A stretch of 64,000 bases of DNA from Roseiflexus sp. (lineage in GTDB: Bacteria; Chloroflexota; Chloroflexia; Chloroflexales; Roseiflexaceae), in contig JAGHYV010000015.1 of the NCBI GenBank assembly GCA_017743475.1, positions 1-64,000 of the forward strand, read 5' to 3'. Positions within the stretch are counted from its first letter, which is position 1. Each line of letters starts with the position of its first letter. This document shows, piece by piece, positions 52,154 to 60,132 of this stretch. Made by a program: the position numbers and the translations under genes. The notes below the pieces were generated by a model, which was not told the DNA's origin, searched no databases, and was given only the letters and a program-made list of their open reading frames with translations.

Positions 52154-53266
52154 TCAGAAGGAGATCGAGCGCTCTTTCAGATGGGTTTCGGGCCAGATGC
52201 GAATGCCTCGCTCCAGGCGGTTGTCAGCTTCGATGATGCATGCATCGCTAACGACTGCGCCATCGCTGATGTGAGTGCGCGCGCCGATCTGATTGCGACT
52301 ACCAACAACACACGATCGTAGCGCGACCCCTTCTTCGATCTGGTTCCCTTCCCAAAGGACAGCGCCCTCGATCCGGGCATTCGCGCCGATAACGCATCCC
52401 GCGCCGATAACGGTCGGTCCGATGATCTGCGCGCCAGCGCCGATCTTCACTCCCGGACCAATGACGACAGGACCAATAATCTGGGCGCGCGGGTGAATGT
52501 CGGCATCCCCGACCAGCCATACCCGGTTGCCAATCTCTTTACCATGAAAACGGTAACGCACCTTGCCGACCAGGATGTCGTGGTGCACCTCCAGATATGC
52601 CGACGGTGTGCCAATGTCGGTCCAGTAGGCGGACGACGGGTAGCCGTACATGGGATCGCGGGTCTGGAGGACGACAGGGAACAAGCCGCGCTCGAACATG
52701 TAGTGTTGCTTAGGCGGCACGTAGCGGAACAGTTCCGGCTCGATAATATAGGTGCCAGCGTTGATCAGGTTTGAGGTTACTTCATCAACCCGAGGCTTCT
52801 CGACAAACCGGCGGATGTGACCCGTCTCATCCATTTCGACCAGACCATACGCCGTCGGGTCTTCGACTGGTGTCAGCGCGATAGTCAACTTGCTACCGCG
52901 CTCGCGGTGGAACGCCATCATTGCCTGCAGGTCGAGATCGGTCAGTACATCGCCGTTGAAGACGAAGGTTGACCCGTCTAGCATGTGTTCGACATTCTTC
53001 ACTGCGCCAGCGGTCCCCAGCGGCTCTGGTTCTTCGATCACGTGGATCCTCAGGCCAAGCGCCGAACCATCGCCGAGCGCCTCACGGAACCGCCCAGCGA
53101 GGTATTGTACGCACAGGATGACTTCTTCGATCCCCTGGCTGCGCAGATTTTCCAGGACGTGGACAATAAACGGTTGATTGACAAGCGGGATCATCGGCTT
53201 GGGTGTGTTGCACGTGAGCGGTCGTAAACGGGTGCCAAGGCCACCGACCAGAATAACTGCCTTCAT
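52154..53266 (-). CDS. Mannose-1-phosphate guanylyltransferase-like nucleotidyltransferase
   Basis: A 370-residue enzyme: N-terminal nucleotidyltransferase with VGGLGTRLRPLT and TPKPMIPLVNQPFI, VFNGDVLTD metal site, then a C-terminal left-handed beta-helix of hexapeptide repeats (GPVVIGPGVKIGAGAQIIGP). This layout makes GDP-mannose from mannose-1-P and GTP, but some relatives make dTDP- or UDP-sugars. The downstream product gene is the adjacent GDP-deoxymannose reductase-like gene, which favours GDP-mannose. The start overlaps that gene's stop by 4 bp. Confidence 0.8.
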   Translation of the reverse strand: MKAVILVGGLGTRLRPLTCNTPKPMIPLVNQPFIVHVLENLRSQGIEEVILCVQYLAGRFREALGDGSALGLRIHVIEEPEPLGTAGAVKNVEHMLDGSTFVFNGDVLTDLDLQAMMAFHRERGSKLTIALTPVEDPTAYGLVEMDETGHIRRFVEKPRVDEVTSNLINAGTYIIEPELFRYVPPKQHYMFERGLFPVVLQTRDPMYGYPSSAYWTDIGTPSAYLEVHHDILVGKVRYRFHGKEIGNRVWLVGDADIHPRAQIIGPVVIGPGVKIGAGAQIIGPTVIGAGCVIGANARIEGAVLWEGNQIEEGVALRSCVVGSRNQIGARTHISDGAVVSDACIIEADNRLERGIRIWPETHLKERSISF

Positions 53267-54222
53267 AGTTGCTCCTGTACCCGGAAACGCCAGTATTCAA
53301 GTGTGTCGAACAGGGTCTGCTCCAATGGAATGCGCGGCGTCCATCCGGTATCGGCGCGGAAGCGCGATGCGTCGCATACCATGCGCGGCACATCGGAGGG
53401 GCGCATCCGGGATGGATCCGGTTCGATCTGAATATCGTGGGTGCTGAAGGTCAGCAGAATGTCCAGAATGCGCTGCACGCCAACTGCCTGCCCGCTGCCG
53501 ACATTGTACGCTGCGCCGACTTCGCCGTGCAGTGCAGCGAGTTCATATGCGCGTACAATATCGCGCACATCGCTGAAATCACGTTCCGCCGCCAGATTGC
53601 CGACGCGCAGCACTGGTGGTTGCAGTCCGGCTTCGATCCTCGCGATCTGCGCAGCGAATGCCGGTACAACGAATGCTTCCGTCTGACGTGGACCGATATG
53701 GTTGAAGGGTCGGAGGCGAATAGTGCGCAGTCGATGACTGATGTGGTACTGGTAGGCAAACAGGTCTTGCGCCGCTTTGCTCACAGCATATGGGTTAACC
53801 GGGCGCAGCGGCGTTTGTTCGTTGATCGGCAGGTCTTCAGGGCGTACCAGCCCGTAGATCTCGTTGCTGCTGGCAACGATGATCAGCGGGTCAATCCGCA
53901 GTTGCAGCACGCTGAGAAACAGGTTAATCTGCGCGCCGATATTTACCTGAACCGTGGTATGCGGATCGGCGAATGCGTGCGGAACGTTCGATTGACCGGC
54001 GAGGTGGAAGATGACGTCGGGTCGGATACTGGCAAGCGCTCCCAGGGTTTGTTCACGGTCGCTGAGATCGGCAGTGATGTAGGTCACCCGACCGGTGAGG
54101 GTTTCCAGGGTGAGAGCTGGCTGCCGCGCAATGCCAGTGACCTCCCACCTGCCACTGGAGAGGAGATGCTCAGCCAGATGCCCGCCAACGAATCCATTGA
54201 TGCCAGTAATCAGCGCGCGCAT
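53263..54222 (-). CDS. GDP-4-dehydro-6-deoxy-mannose reductase-like SDR
   Basis: A 319-residue extended short-chain dehydrogenase: GINGFVGGHLAEHLL Rossmann loop, Ser in IIVASSNEIYGL, catalytic YAVSKAAQDLFAYQ (Tyr-x3-Lys), and FNHIGPRQ. Such enzymes give GDP-rhamnose or epimerised 6-deoxy sugars for surface glycans. The coupled GDP-mannose pyrophosphorylase-like gene supports this. GDP-mannose 4,6-dehydratase is not present in the window, so it may lie elsewhere, or this protein may be a dehydratase. Confidence 0.75.
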   Translation of the reverse strand: MRALITGINGFVGGHLAEHLLSSGRWEVTGIARQPALTLETLTGRVTYITADLSDREQTLGALASIRPDVIFHLAGQSNVPHAFADPHTTVQVNIGAQINLFLSVLQLRIDPLIIVASSNEIYGLVRPEDLPINEQTPLRPVNPYAVSKAAQDLFAYQYHISHRLRTIRLRPFNHIGPRQTEAFVVPAFAAQIARIEAGLQPPVLRVGNLAAERDFSDVRDIVRAYELAALHGEVGAAYNVGSGQAVGVQRILDILLTFSTHDIQIEPDPSRMRPSDVPRMVCDASRFRADTGWTPRIPLEQTLFDTLEYWRFRVQEQL

Positions 54223-54350
54223 AGGAACAGAGTCTGCTCAATGGTTTCTCCTTGCGCTACTATAGCGGAAGGCGCGGTATCGCGCAAGATGCGTGGATAG
54301 CAATCCTGTCATCCAGTGATGACACGTTGGTAAGTCCGGGGAAGGCAACA

Positions 54351-54371
54351 TAAAGCCCCCAGTTTGGGGGC
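54351..54371 (-). terminator. Terminator for the coiled-coil protein gene
   Basis: On the minus strand GCCCCC pairs with GGGGGC around a 5-nt loop, followed by TTTAT. It lies 42 bp 3' of the gene ending at 54413; the U-tract is short. Confidence 0.55.
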
Positions 54372-54412
54372 ATGATACTGCGGTGACTTCTAGAGAATGT
54401 AGCGGCAGGCAA

Positions 54413-55222
54413 TTACGACTCACCGCGATGGCGGGCAAGCGCCGCTTCGATAGCGCGCAGCACAGTAATGCGGTTGCGATGCGCTTGTTCGTACTGATAA
54501 AGTGCAAGTAGATCGGCTTCCTCCAGTTCGGCAACGATTGCGGCTGCCTGTTTTGCATTGAGTGCGTCGTACCCGGGAACCGGAGCAGTCATCGTGGATG
54601 CGGACGACTCACTCACCCTGGGTTGAGTGATATCGGCTGCAGACGCAAGAACCTCGTCTGGCTGGGTGACAGCGGCTGCGGGTGCGGGAACCTCGTCTGG
54701 CTGGGTGACAGCGGCTGCGGGTGCGGGAACCTCGTCTGGCTGGGTGACAGGGGTGGCTGCCGCAGATACAGAAACCTCGTCTGCTTCTGATTGAGGGACA
54801 GGAGTGGTTGGCGTTGGGGCCAGTGTCTGTCCATTGTCAGTCGGAGTGCTGACCGGCTTCCGCTGTGCAACGATCTGGTTGAGCATCGTACTGATCTGTT
54901 CAATCTGCTCGCGCAGAAGATTGATCGAATCGCGGGTTGGCAGATCAAGCGCTGCGGCAAGCAAACGCCCCTGACGTTCAATCTCTTCCCGAAGCGTCTG
55001 CCGGAGCAGCGCACCTTCGTGCAATCCTTCACGAGCCGCCCCTTCGCTCCCGGTCAGCCGGTTGCGTAGCGCTTCTATATGACTAATTCGGTCGCGCGCA
55101 ACCTGTTCGCCACGCGCTGCCAGACGATCAAGGAGTTGCTCCAGTTCATCATCTGCCAGCGTAATGGCGCCCAGCATCGCCAGCAGACTCTTGCGCACGA
55201 CATCGCGGGTTGTATCGAGCAT
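54413..55222 (-). CDS. Phasin-like/coiled-coil protein with Pro-Asp-Glu repeats
   Basis: A 269-residue protein. The N-terminal ~110 residues are a heptad-patterned helix (LLDRLAARGEQVARDRISHI, LREEIERQGRLLAAALDLP) like phasins or polyhydroxyalkanoate granule-associated proteins. A linker with three 13-residue TQPDEVPAPAAAV units follows. The C-terminal ~45 residues (YEQAHRNRITVLRAIEAALA) resemble the YExxHxxRxTVLxxIE motif found in actinobacterial and Chloroflexi proteins. ATG 55222 has AGGAGG at 7 nt. Function unknown; a granule or envelope structural role is plausible. Confidence 0.6.
   Translation of the reverse strand: MLDTTRDVVRKSLLAMLGAITLADDELEQLLDRLAARGEQVARDRISHIEALRNRLTGSEGAAREGLHEGALLRQTLREEIERQGRLLAAALDLPTRDSINLLREQIEQISTMLNQIVAQRKPVSTPTDNGQTLAPTPTTPVPQSEADEVSVSAAATPVTQPDEVPAPAAAVTQPDEVPAPAAAVTQPDEVLASAADITQPRVSESSASTMTAPVPGYDALNAKQAAAIVAELEEADLLALYQYEQAHRNRITVLRAIEAALARHRGES
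54651..54767 (-). repeat. 39-bp in-frame tandem repeat (3 copies)
   Basis: Units begin at 54651, 54690 and 54729 (ACCTCGTCTGGCTGGGTGAC...) with near identity, plus degenerate copies on both sides. They keep the coding frame and add 13 residues each. Confidence 0.9.
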
Positions 55223-55228
55223 ATGCAT

Positions 55229-55678
55229 GCCTCCTGTACGCTCCTGCTATGGAACGTGTGCGCGCAGGTACATATCATCCTCTTCCTGCCCTGAGCGCCT
55301 TACGGCCGCCTCATCTCTGACAGGCGTGACTTCCCCGCCAGCCACGGGTAGGCTTGTTTCGTTCGCCAAGACTCGTTCGCCAGCATCACGTTTTCAGTGC
55401 TGCCTGATTTGACTCCCGCAGCGTGACCGGGTGGTGGGATTGTGTACAATGCCTATCTGCGCGTACCATTGTACATTATCGATTACGTGATGCAACACCA
55501 TAGTTGCGTTTCTACACAAGTTGCAGGCGTAACGCGGTGCGTCATCAGTATACCACAGATCGTCAAGCAGCGGACGCGCAGGGCGTCAACCTTCCTTAAG
55601 TCCAGCGTCTGCCTGGTGCGACCTGCACGCTATCTTTCGCCTTCAACCTTTTATCACACCCCTGTTTCAGTTGGAACC
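55229..55678. other. Intergenic region with no recognised gene
   Basis: About 450 bp between the coiled-coil gene and the ferritin promoter. I see short GC-rich inverted motifs but no convincing ORF, RNA or repeat family. Confidence 0.5.
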
Positions 55679-55687
55679 TGATATAAT
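55679..55687 (+). promoter_or_regulatory. Extended -10 promoter of ferritin gene
   Basis: TGA-TATAAT with hexamer 55682-55687. Transcription would start ~55694, leaving a ~27-nt leader with AAAGGAG 7 nt before the ATG. No Fur box-like palindrome was noticed. Confidence 0.6.
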
Positions 55688-55720
55688 GCTGCCATACCGT
55701 ATGCGGAAAGGAGTGTCTAT

Positions 55721-56224
55721 ATGCTCAGCGAGAGCATTCAGCAGGCGATTAACAAGCAAATCACCTACGAGTTTTTCGCATCCCACGCCTACATGGCAAT
55801 GGCGGCTTACTTCGAGTCGCTGTCACTGACCGGGTTTGCCCACTGGTTTCGGTTGCAGAGTGAGGAGGAGCGCAAGCACGCGCTGCGCTTCTTTGACTAT
55901 GTGAACGACCGCGGAGGGCGCGTGATTCTCGGGGCTATCGACGAGCCGCAGAACGAGTTTGCATCGCCGCTTGACGTATTCGAGCACGCGCTGGCACACG
56001 AGCAGCGGGTCACTGCCGCCATTCATGCCATCTACGCCCTCGCTGCGCAGGAGAATGATTACCCCACCCTCAGCATGCTTCAGTGGTTCATCGATGAGCA
56101 GGTTGAAGAGGAGAAGAGCGCCCAGGAGATCATCCAGCATCTGAAGCTCATCGGCAACGACGGTCCTGGCTTGCTGGCGCTCGACCGACGCCTGGCGGAG
56201 CGTGAGGAGGAAGAGGAGGAGTAG
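55721..56224 (+). CDS. Ferritin (FtnA type)
   Basis: A 167-residue four-helix ferritin. Ferroxidase residues: first-helix Glu in NKQITYEFFASHAYMAMAAY, ExxH in SEEERKHALRFF, Glu in HALAHEQRVTAAIH, and Gln/Glu in FIDEQVEEEKSAQEII. It has no Met of bacterioferritin haem sites. It oxidises Fe2+ and stores it in a 24-mer shell. The C-terminus is a run of six Glu residues, longer than usual. Start supported by a good Shine-Dalgarno and promoter. Confidence 0.93.
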   Translation: MLSESIQQAINKQITYEFFASHAYMAMAAYFESLSLTGFAHWFRLQSEEERKHALRFFDYVNDRGGRVILGAIDEPQNEFASPLDVFEHALAHEQRVTAAIHAIYALAAQENDYPTLSMLQWFIDEQVEEEKSAQEIIQHLKLIGNDGPGLLALDRRLAEREEEEEE

Positions 56225-56282
56225 GTGCAGCGGGGGTGATGCTCGTGCTGCTCCCCCTGGTGTGTTCTGACGCGCTGTTGCT

Positions 56283-56370
56283 CCTCATCCCCCTGCCCCC
56301 TTCTCCCACAAGGGGAGAACCTGCCCTTTGCCCCCTCATCCCCCCTGCCCCCTTCTCCCACAAGGGGAGA
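56283..56370. repeat. Two direct repeats of a C-rich ~36-bp element
   Basis: CCTCATCCCCCTGCCCCCTT and the following CTCCCACAAGGGGAGA occur at 56283-56318 and again at 56334-56370 with a single extra C. CTCCC...GGGGAG is self-complementary. The 470 bp between ferritin and the CRISPR operon hold these and no gene. Confidence 0.8.
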
Positions 56371-56694
56371 AGGGGGAGTTTGGGCGTGCTGATGGCTGAA
56401 ACGGGAGATGGCATGCAGGGGCCTGCCAAAAAACCTGCTGATGTGAGCTTTCTCTCTGCTTCCCTTTTCCGCGTACAGGAGAAGGTGGATGTGCAGTGTC
56501 TTGATGCCCAAAACGAGAGAAGGAACGCAGAGGATGTCCAAAAAATCATGCTGTGGCAGGCTGCGATAGGAACGTATCGGTTGCATAGCGCAGGCCTCAT
56601 TGTTGACGAATGCAATTGTGTTTGCTCCTTTTGAGTGTTCACTGTGTAACCTCGAACAAGACTGTTGCACAACGCACGCTGCATCGTCAAGGGG

Positions 56695-57357
56695 TCAATT
56701 GTGCTCACTTTCGTGCAGAAGTTTTTCCAGCTCTTTAATCAGTTCTTTCGCCTGTTCCTCAACCTTTTCCGCTGCCCGCGGACTCTTGCGTTTGCCTGCA
56801 TGCATCAGGTCGTTGCGCAGGTCACCTAGTTGATTGTAGCACTGCACAATCGCATCAATCGTATTAGGGTCAAGATTAGGCAGCGCTGTATCGTTATTAT
56901 TCACGGGCGACTTGCCAATCATTTGTTGGGATTTCTGTCCAAGCGCACGCTCAATCTTCTCGCGCTCAGATTTCTCCAACAGGTTGTTACCCATCCCCCT
57001 CTGCACCATTACCCATGAAACCAGCCATTCACGCGCCAACGCTACCGCCAGAAAGATTTGATTGCGATCCAGGTACCATTTGATCAGCTGACGCTCGATC
57101 TTCAGCGTTTCCGCAGGATTCTTGGATTGCGCGTTCTCACTAAGTGCGATTGGGGTGAAACTGTTGCGCACGTGCTCACCGAGCGGCAGGAGCGGATGCG
57201 CAAGTTCTTGGCTCGCCTTGAGAGCCTCGGGTAACTGTGCACAAATCTGTGCGCTGGCGTCCATTGCTTCGTTAGGTCGCAAGACACGAAGCGCACGTGA
57301 AGCGCACTCAAGATAGGCTGCCGTCTTTTTGATTGGGGAATTGCTCCATTCGGACAT
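56695..57357 (-). CDS. HEPN-domain RNase half of split Csx1/TM1812-type protein
   Basis: A 220-residue mainly helical protein. The C-terminal HEPN signature RNDLMH (Arg181, His186; R-x4-H) lies in GDLRNDLMHAGK, the RNase active site of Csx1/Csm6-like effectors. A preceding segment (IERQLIKWYLDRNQIFLAVA, then AREWLVSWVM) matches the helical linker of TM1812/Csx2-family proteins. It lies in the same reading frame as the upstream CARF ORF, separated by one TAG and 13 codons. ATG 57357 has AAGG at 5 nt; an in-frame TTG at 57375 is an alternative start. RNase activity is inferred. Confidence 0.75.
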   Translation of the reverse strand: MSEWSNSPIKKTAAYLECASRALRVLRPNEAMDASAQICAQLPEALKASQELAHPLLPLGEHVRNSFTPIALSENAQSKNPAETLKIERQLIKWYLDRNQIFLAVALAREWLVSWVMVQRGMGNNLLEKSEREKIERALGQKSQQMIGKSPVNNNDTALPNLDPNTIDAIVQCYNQLGDLRNDLMHAGKRKSPRAAEKVEEQAKELIKELEKLLHESEHN

Positions 57358-57396
57358 CGCTACCTTATTTTTCAAGTCAGGTTTTACACGTTCATG

Positions 57397-57969
57397 CTAT
57401 GTTCGCAACAACCGTGCCAATTCGCGTGCATCTCCAAAGCGCACAAAGTGATCGGCACCCACTGTCCAGTCAAGCAAATCAACAAAGGGCGTCAGATCGA
57501 TAACCGGTGTTCGATTCGGAGTTACCGACTGATCGCGTGCCTCGAAGTTGCCATAATAGACCCCCTTTAGCTGGATATTTTTGACGACACGCAAATATGC
57601 TACGGCAAGAAAAGAGAGAAATGGCAACGAACGAAACCCATGGGTGATGTCGAAGATCAGTCGCTCTTCAGGCTCAACTGCATCAACAACGGATTGAAAA
57701 ATTGTCCACAGTTCCTCGCCATTGCGGCCATCTGGGATATCCACTGGTTGGATGTCACCGACAAATTTGGCAACGTAATTTTGAAACTCCGGTAAACATT
57801 GATCTCTTGCAGCCTTAGTTACAAAGACGCGCATCCGCAGACCCGGAACAAAATTCGCAAGTGCAATGCCAAAGAAAGGCGCTATATACTCGCGTCCATC
57901 GGGGAAGACGTAGTTTGTGTCGATTGGTTTGACTCCGAGGAAGATGATCGCTTTTGTCGTCTCTGTCAT
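57397..57969 (-). CDS. CARF-domain half of split Csx1/TM1812-type protein
   Basis: A 190-residue CARF protein. It carries the family signature DITHGFRSLPFLSFLAVAYL (DxTHGFRxxP), with a Rossmann-like N-terminal strand (AIIFLGVKPID), as in TM1812/Csx2 sensors of cyclic oligoadenylate made by Cas10. Family members are usually ~400 residues with a C-terminal HEPN domain; this frame stops at a TAG after the inter-domain linker (PFVDLLDWTVGADHF). The ATG at 57969 overlaps the RAMP gene stop by 4 bp (ATGA). The 42-codon upstream extension is a shadow of that gene. Confidence 0.8.
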   Translation of the reverse strand: MTETTKAIIFLGVKPIDTNYVFPDGREYIAPFFGIALANFVPGLRMRVFVTKAARDQCLPEFQNYVAKFVGDIQPVDIPDGRNGEELWTIFQSVVDAVEPEERLIFDITHGFRSLPFLSFLAVAYLRVVKNIQLKGVYYGNFEARDQSVTPNRTPVIDLTPFVDLLDWTVGADHFVRFGDARELARLLRT

Positions 57970-60128
57970 GTCTGTTTTTCCTTTTTTTCCTTTTCCAGTA
58001 ATATCAGCCCTTTTTCCACATCCGGCATTTCCAGCGTTAAGTTTGGTCCGGCCTGATCCACTTTGGTCGATTTGGCTTTGTTCTCCACAAACCACTCAAA
58101 GTTCTTTCCCTCTGGATCAGGTTGCAGATTGGTACGCGGATAGTGGATATGCTGAGGTTGACCCTTTTCAGGACCTCTGAGCAGTTTGATCAGGTCGACG
58201 ATATTGGGCAATTCATAGAGTGGTTTCCCGTAGCAACGTCGCATTGCCGTTGCGAAACGCTCCAGCCACCGACTACGCTCTGAGAATGTAGCAGTACGCC
58301 AGCCAGATGTTTGCAATGATCGGTAGCGAGTACCTGGATCGAGCAGTTCAACCTGAACCACGGAAAGCCTGACGCTGCCAAATCCCAACGGTTTGGCGTA
58401 TCCTAACCGGAAGAAACATTGTTCGTTGTCGCTCAGATTGAGTGTCCATAGCAGTGCTCCCAGCTCCACCGGCGCCAGGTTGTGGAAGTCAATGGTGAAC
58501 TCGAAGACGTTTCCCGGCGCCCGCACTCCGCGTACCGTGCGGTTTTGGTGATCTTGGCGACGTCCAGCACGCTCATATTCCAGACGGTTGAGGACTTTTC
58601 CATGGTGGCGGTAGAACTTGCGCCCGCGCAGTATGTTGGGACCATCATAGCCGATTGTGGTGGCAGCGCCGGGTTGCTTGCGTTCCGCTTCGCTCCATTC
58701 ACCTTTGCGCTTGCGCAGGTAGAAGAGGGTTGTCGTCGGCTTGGGTGATCCCAGGATTGCCAGCGGCATCTCACCATCATAGACGCCCTTATCTCCGTCC
58801 TCTGTCAGCACAGCGTGGCTGAAGCGCACTCGCCCGGCGTAAGCAATGCGTACCTTGTAGTCTTCGGTTGGTGTAGCCTTGACCCAGCCAAAGACGCGCG
58901 AGGCAATATCCAGGTGTTCATAGTCCTCACCAGGCTTCAGGTGATCGGGCAGCAAATTGCCGATAGCGTTACGGTAGCGCAGCCGTGCTACCCGTGCCAG
59001 CGCGATATTGCGCACGCGACCGGCATCCTCTGGCTCAAGCTCGACGTAGACCAGATTGTTCGGTTCCAGTCTTTCGCTCTGCACCTGACTGTGGAAATCC
59101 TCTTTGCGTTCGTGCAGTTGGGCGTGAAGCACAGCATTGAAGTCGGCTTCCCGTTCAACGTCGAAGTAAACTCTCTGCGCTTTCGTGCGGTCGCCGTGTT
59201 TGAAGTAAAAGAAACTTTCATTGCGCTTCGTTTCAATGGTCTGACCGGTGACTTTAACCCAGCCGCGATATATACGACTTTCTCCATCAGCAGGCAAATC
59301 TTCGGGTCGACGGGCGAGCGCATTAACCTTTGCGATATTGTTCTTTGTTTTGCCAATGATCGCATACGCTTTCTCGCCGCACTTCCAGTTTCCTTTGAGA
59401 ACATCGAGCTTTCTGTCCTTATAATACGCACCGATTTTCGCCTCTTCACAGAGCAGAATGACGCCCGGCTGATCACCATCGGGCAGCCTCTCCACAATCC
59501 CTGGCCTGAAACGGCGCGCCTCGGCCGGGTCGATGCGATACTCCAGACGTTCGTCACCGTTGAAGACGCCGAAGGGTGAGTTGGTAACAGCCTCAAACGT
59601 GGAGCGGATCATCCCGCGCAGACTGGCAGCCGGGATAGCGTCTCTGCCCTCGTACTGGAAGAAGCGGTAGCTTTTGTGCTGTACTTCTCTGCCATCGGGT
59701 AGGAGAACGGTGGTCACGTTCACACCGTGACTATCAGAGATAAACAGCGGTGTCACCGCCTCCAGTGTGCAAACGATGCGCCCCGTTAAGCCAATGTAGC
59801 GATCATGGGGCGGTGGTGCACAGCGACCGAGCAACTGAGCGTCCGGATCATTGGCGGGTATCGTCGGCTCAGGCAGATAGCGCACGAAGTTGTAGGGGTT
59901 GAGAAAGCGATATTCCTCTCTCATCTCAGTCGGTTGCCGGGGCGCGGGCCAGGGAATCTTTAGCGTTTTCTGTGCTTTGACGGCCTGAGCCTGTTTGGAC
60001 ACTGCCTCCTGGCGTTGATGTTCTCTGGTGTGTCCGGATTTCGCCACCTCTGGAAGTCTGAATTTCTGAGCCGCTTCTTTCTGGCGCTGACGATTCTGGT
60101 TGTTGGGTTTGCCTTTGTGCTTCGCCAT
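57966..60128 (-). CDS. TIGR03986-family CRISPR RAMP protein (copy B)
   Basis: A 720-residue RAMP (Cas7-like) protein. An ~70-residue Lys/Gln-rich N-terminal tail precedes the core: PPPHDRYIGLTGRIVC (residue ~105), IPAASLRGMIRSTFEAVTNS (~165-184), and the C-terminal glycine loop GYAKPLGFGSVRL. Such proteins are subunits of type III effector complexes around crRNA. At positions 400-410 the zinc-binding Cys of its paralogue are replaced (G400, D407, S410). GGAG at 7 nt and 4 bp after copy A fix the start. Confidence 0.85.
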   Translation of the reverse strand: MAKHKGKPNNQNRQRQKEAAQKFRLPEVAKSGHTREHQRQEAVSKQAQAVKAQKTLKIPWPAPRQPTEMREEYRFLNPYNFVRYLPEPTIPANDPDAQLLGRCAPPPHDRYIGLTGRIVCTLEAVTPLFISDSHGVNVTTVLLPDGREVQHKSYRFFQYEGRDAIPAASLRGMIRSTFEAVTNSPFGVFNGDERLEYRIDPAEARRFRPGIVERLPDGDQPGVILLCEEAKIGAYYKDRKLDVLKGNWKCGEKAYAIIGKTKNNIAKVNALARRPEDLPADGESRIYRGWVKVTGQTIETKRNESFFYFKHGDRTKAQRVYFDVEREADFNAVLHAQLHERKEDFHSQVQSERLEPNNLVYVELEPEDAGRVRNIALARVARLRYRNAIGNLLPDHLKPGEDYEHLDIASRVFGWVKATPTEDYKVRIAYAGRVRFSHAVLTEDGDKGVYDGEMPLAILGSPKPTTTLFYLRKRKGEWSEAERKQPGAATTIGYDGPNILRGRKFYRHHGKVLNRLEYERAGRRQDHQNRTVRGVRAPGNVFEFTIDFHNLAPVELGALLWTLNLSDNEQCFFRLGYAKPLGFGSVRLSVVQVELLDPGTRYRSLQTSGWRTATFSERSRWLERFATAMRRCYGKPLYELPNIVDLIKLLRGPEKGQPQHIHYPRTNLQPDPEGKNFEWFVENKAKSTKVDQAGPNLTLEMPDVEKGLILLEKEKKEKQT

Positions 60129-60132
60129 TACT

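Noticed and set aside
54651-54767. Tandem 39-bp repeats as a CRISPR array
   Set aside because: The repeats are contiguous, in frame and lack spacers; they encode a 13-residue protein repeat.
56283-56370. C-rich direct repeats next to the cas operon as a CRISPR array
   Set aside because: Only two copies with a 15-bp gap, and the repeat is low-complexity and unlike CRISPR repeats.
58815-59579. 254-residue plus-strand ORF within the RAMP gene
   Set aside because: It is antisense to a clearly coding RAMP gene and has no recognisable domain.
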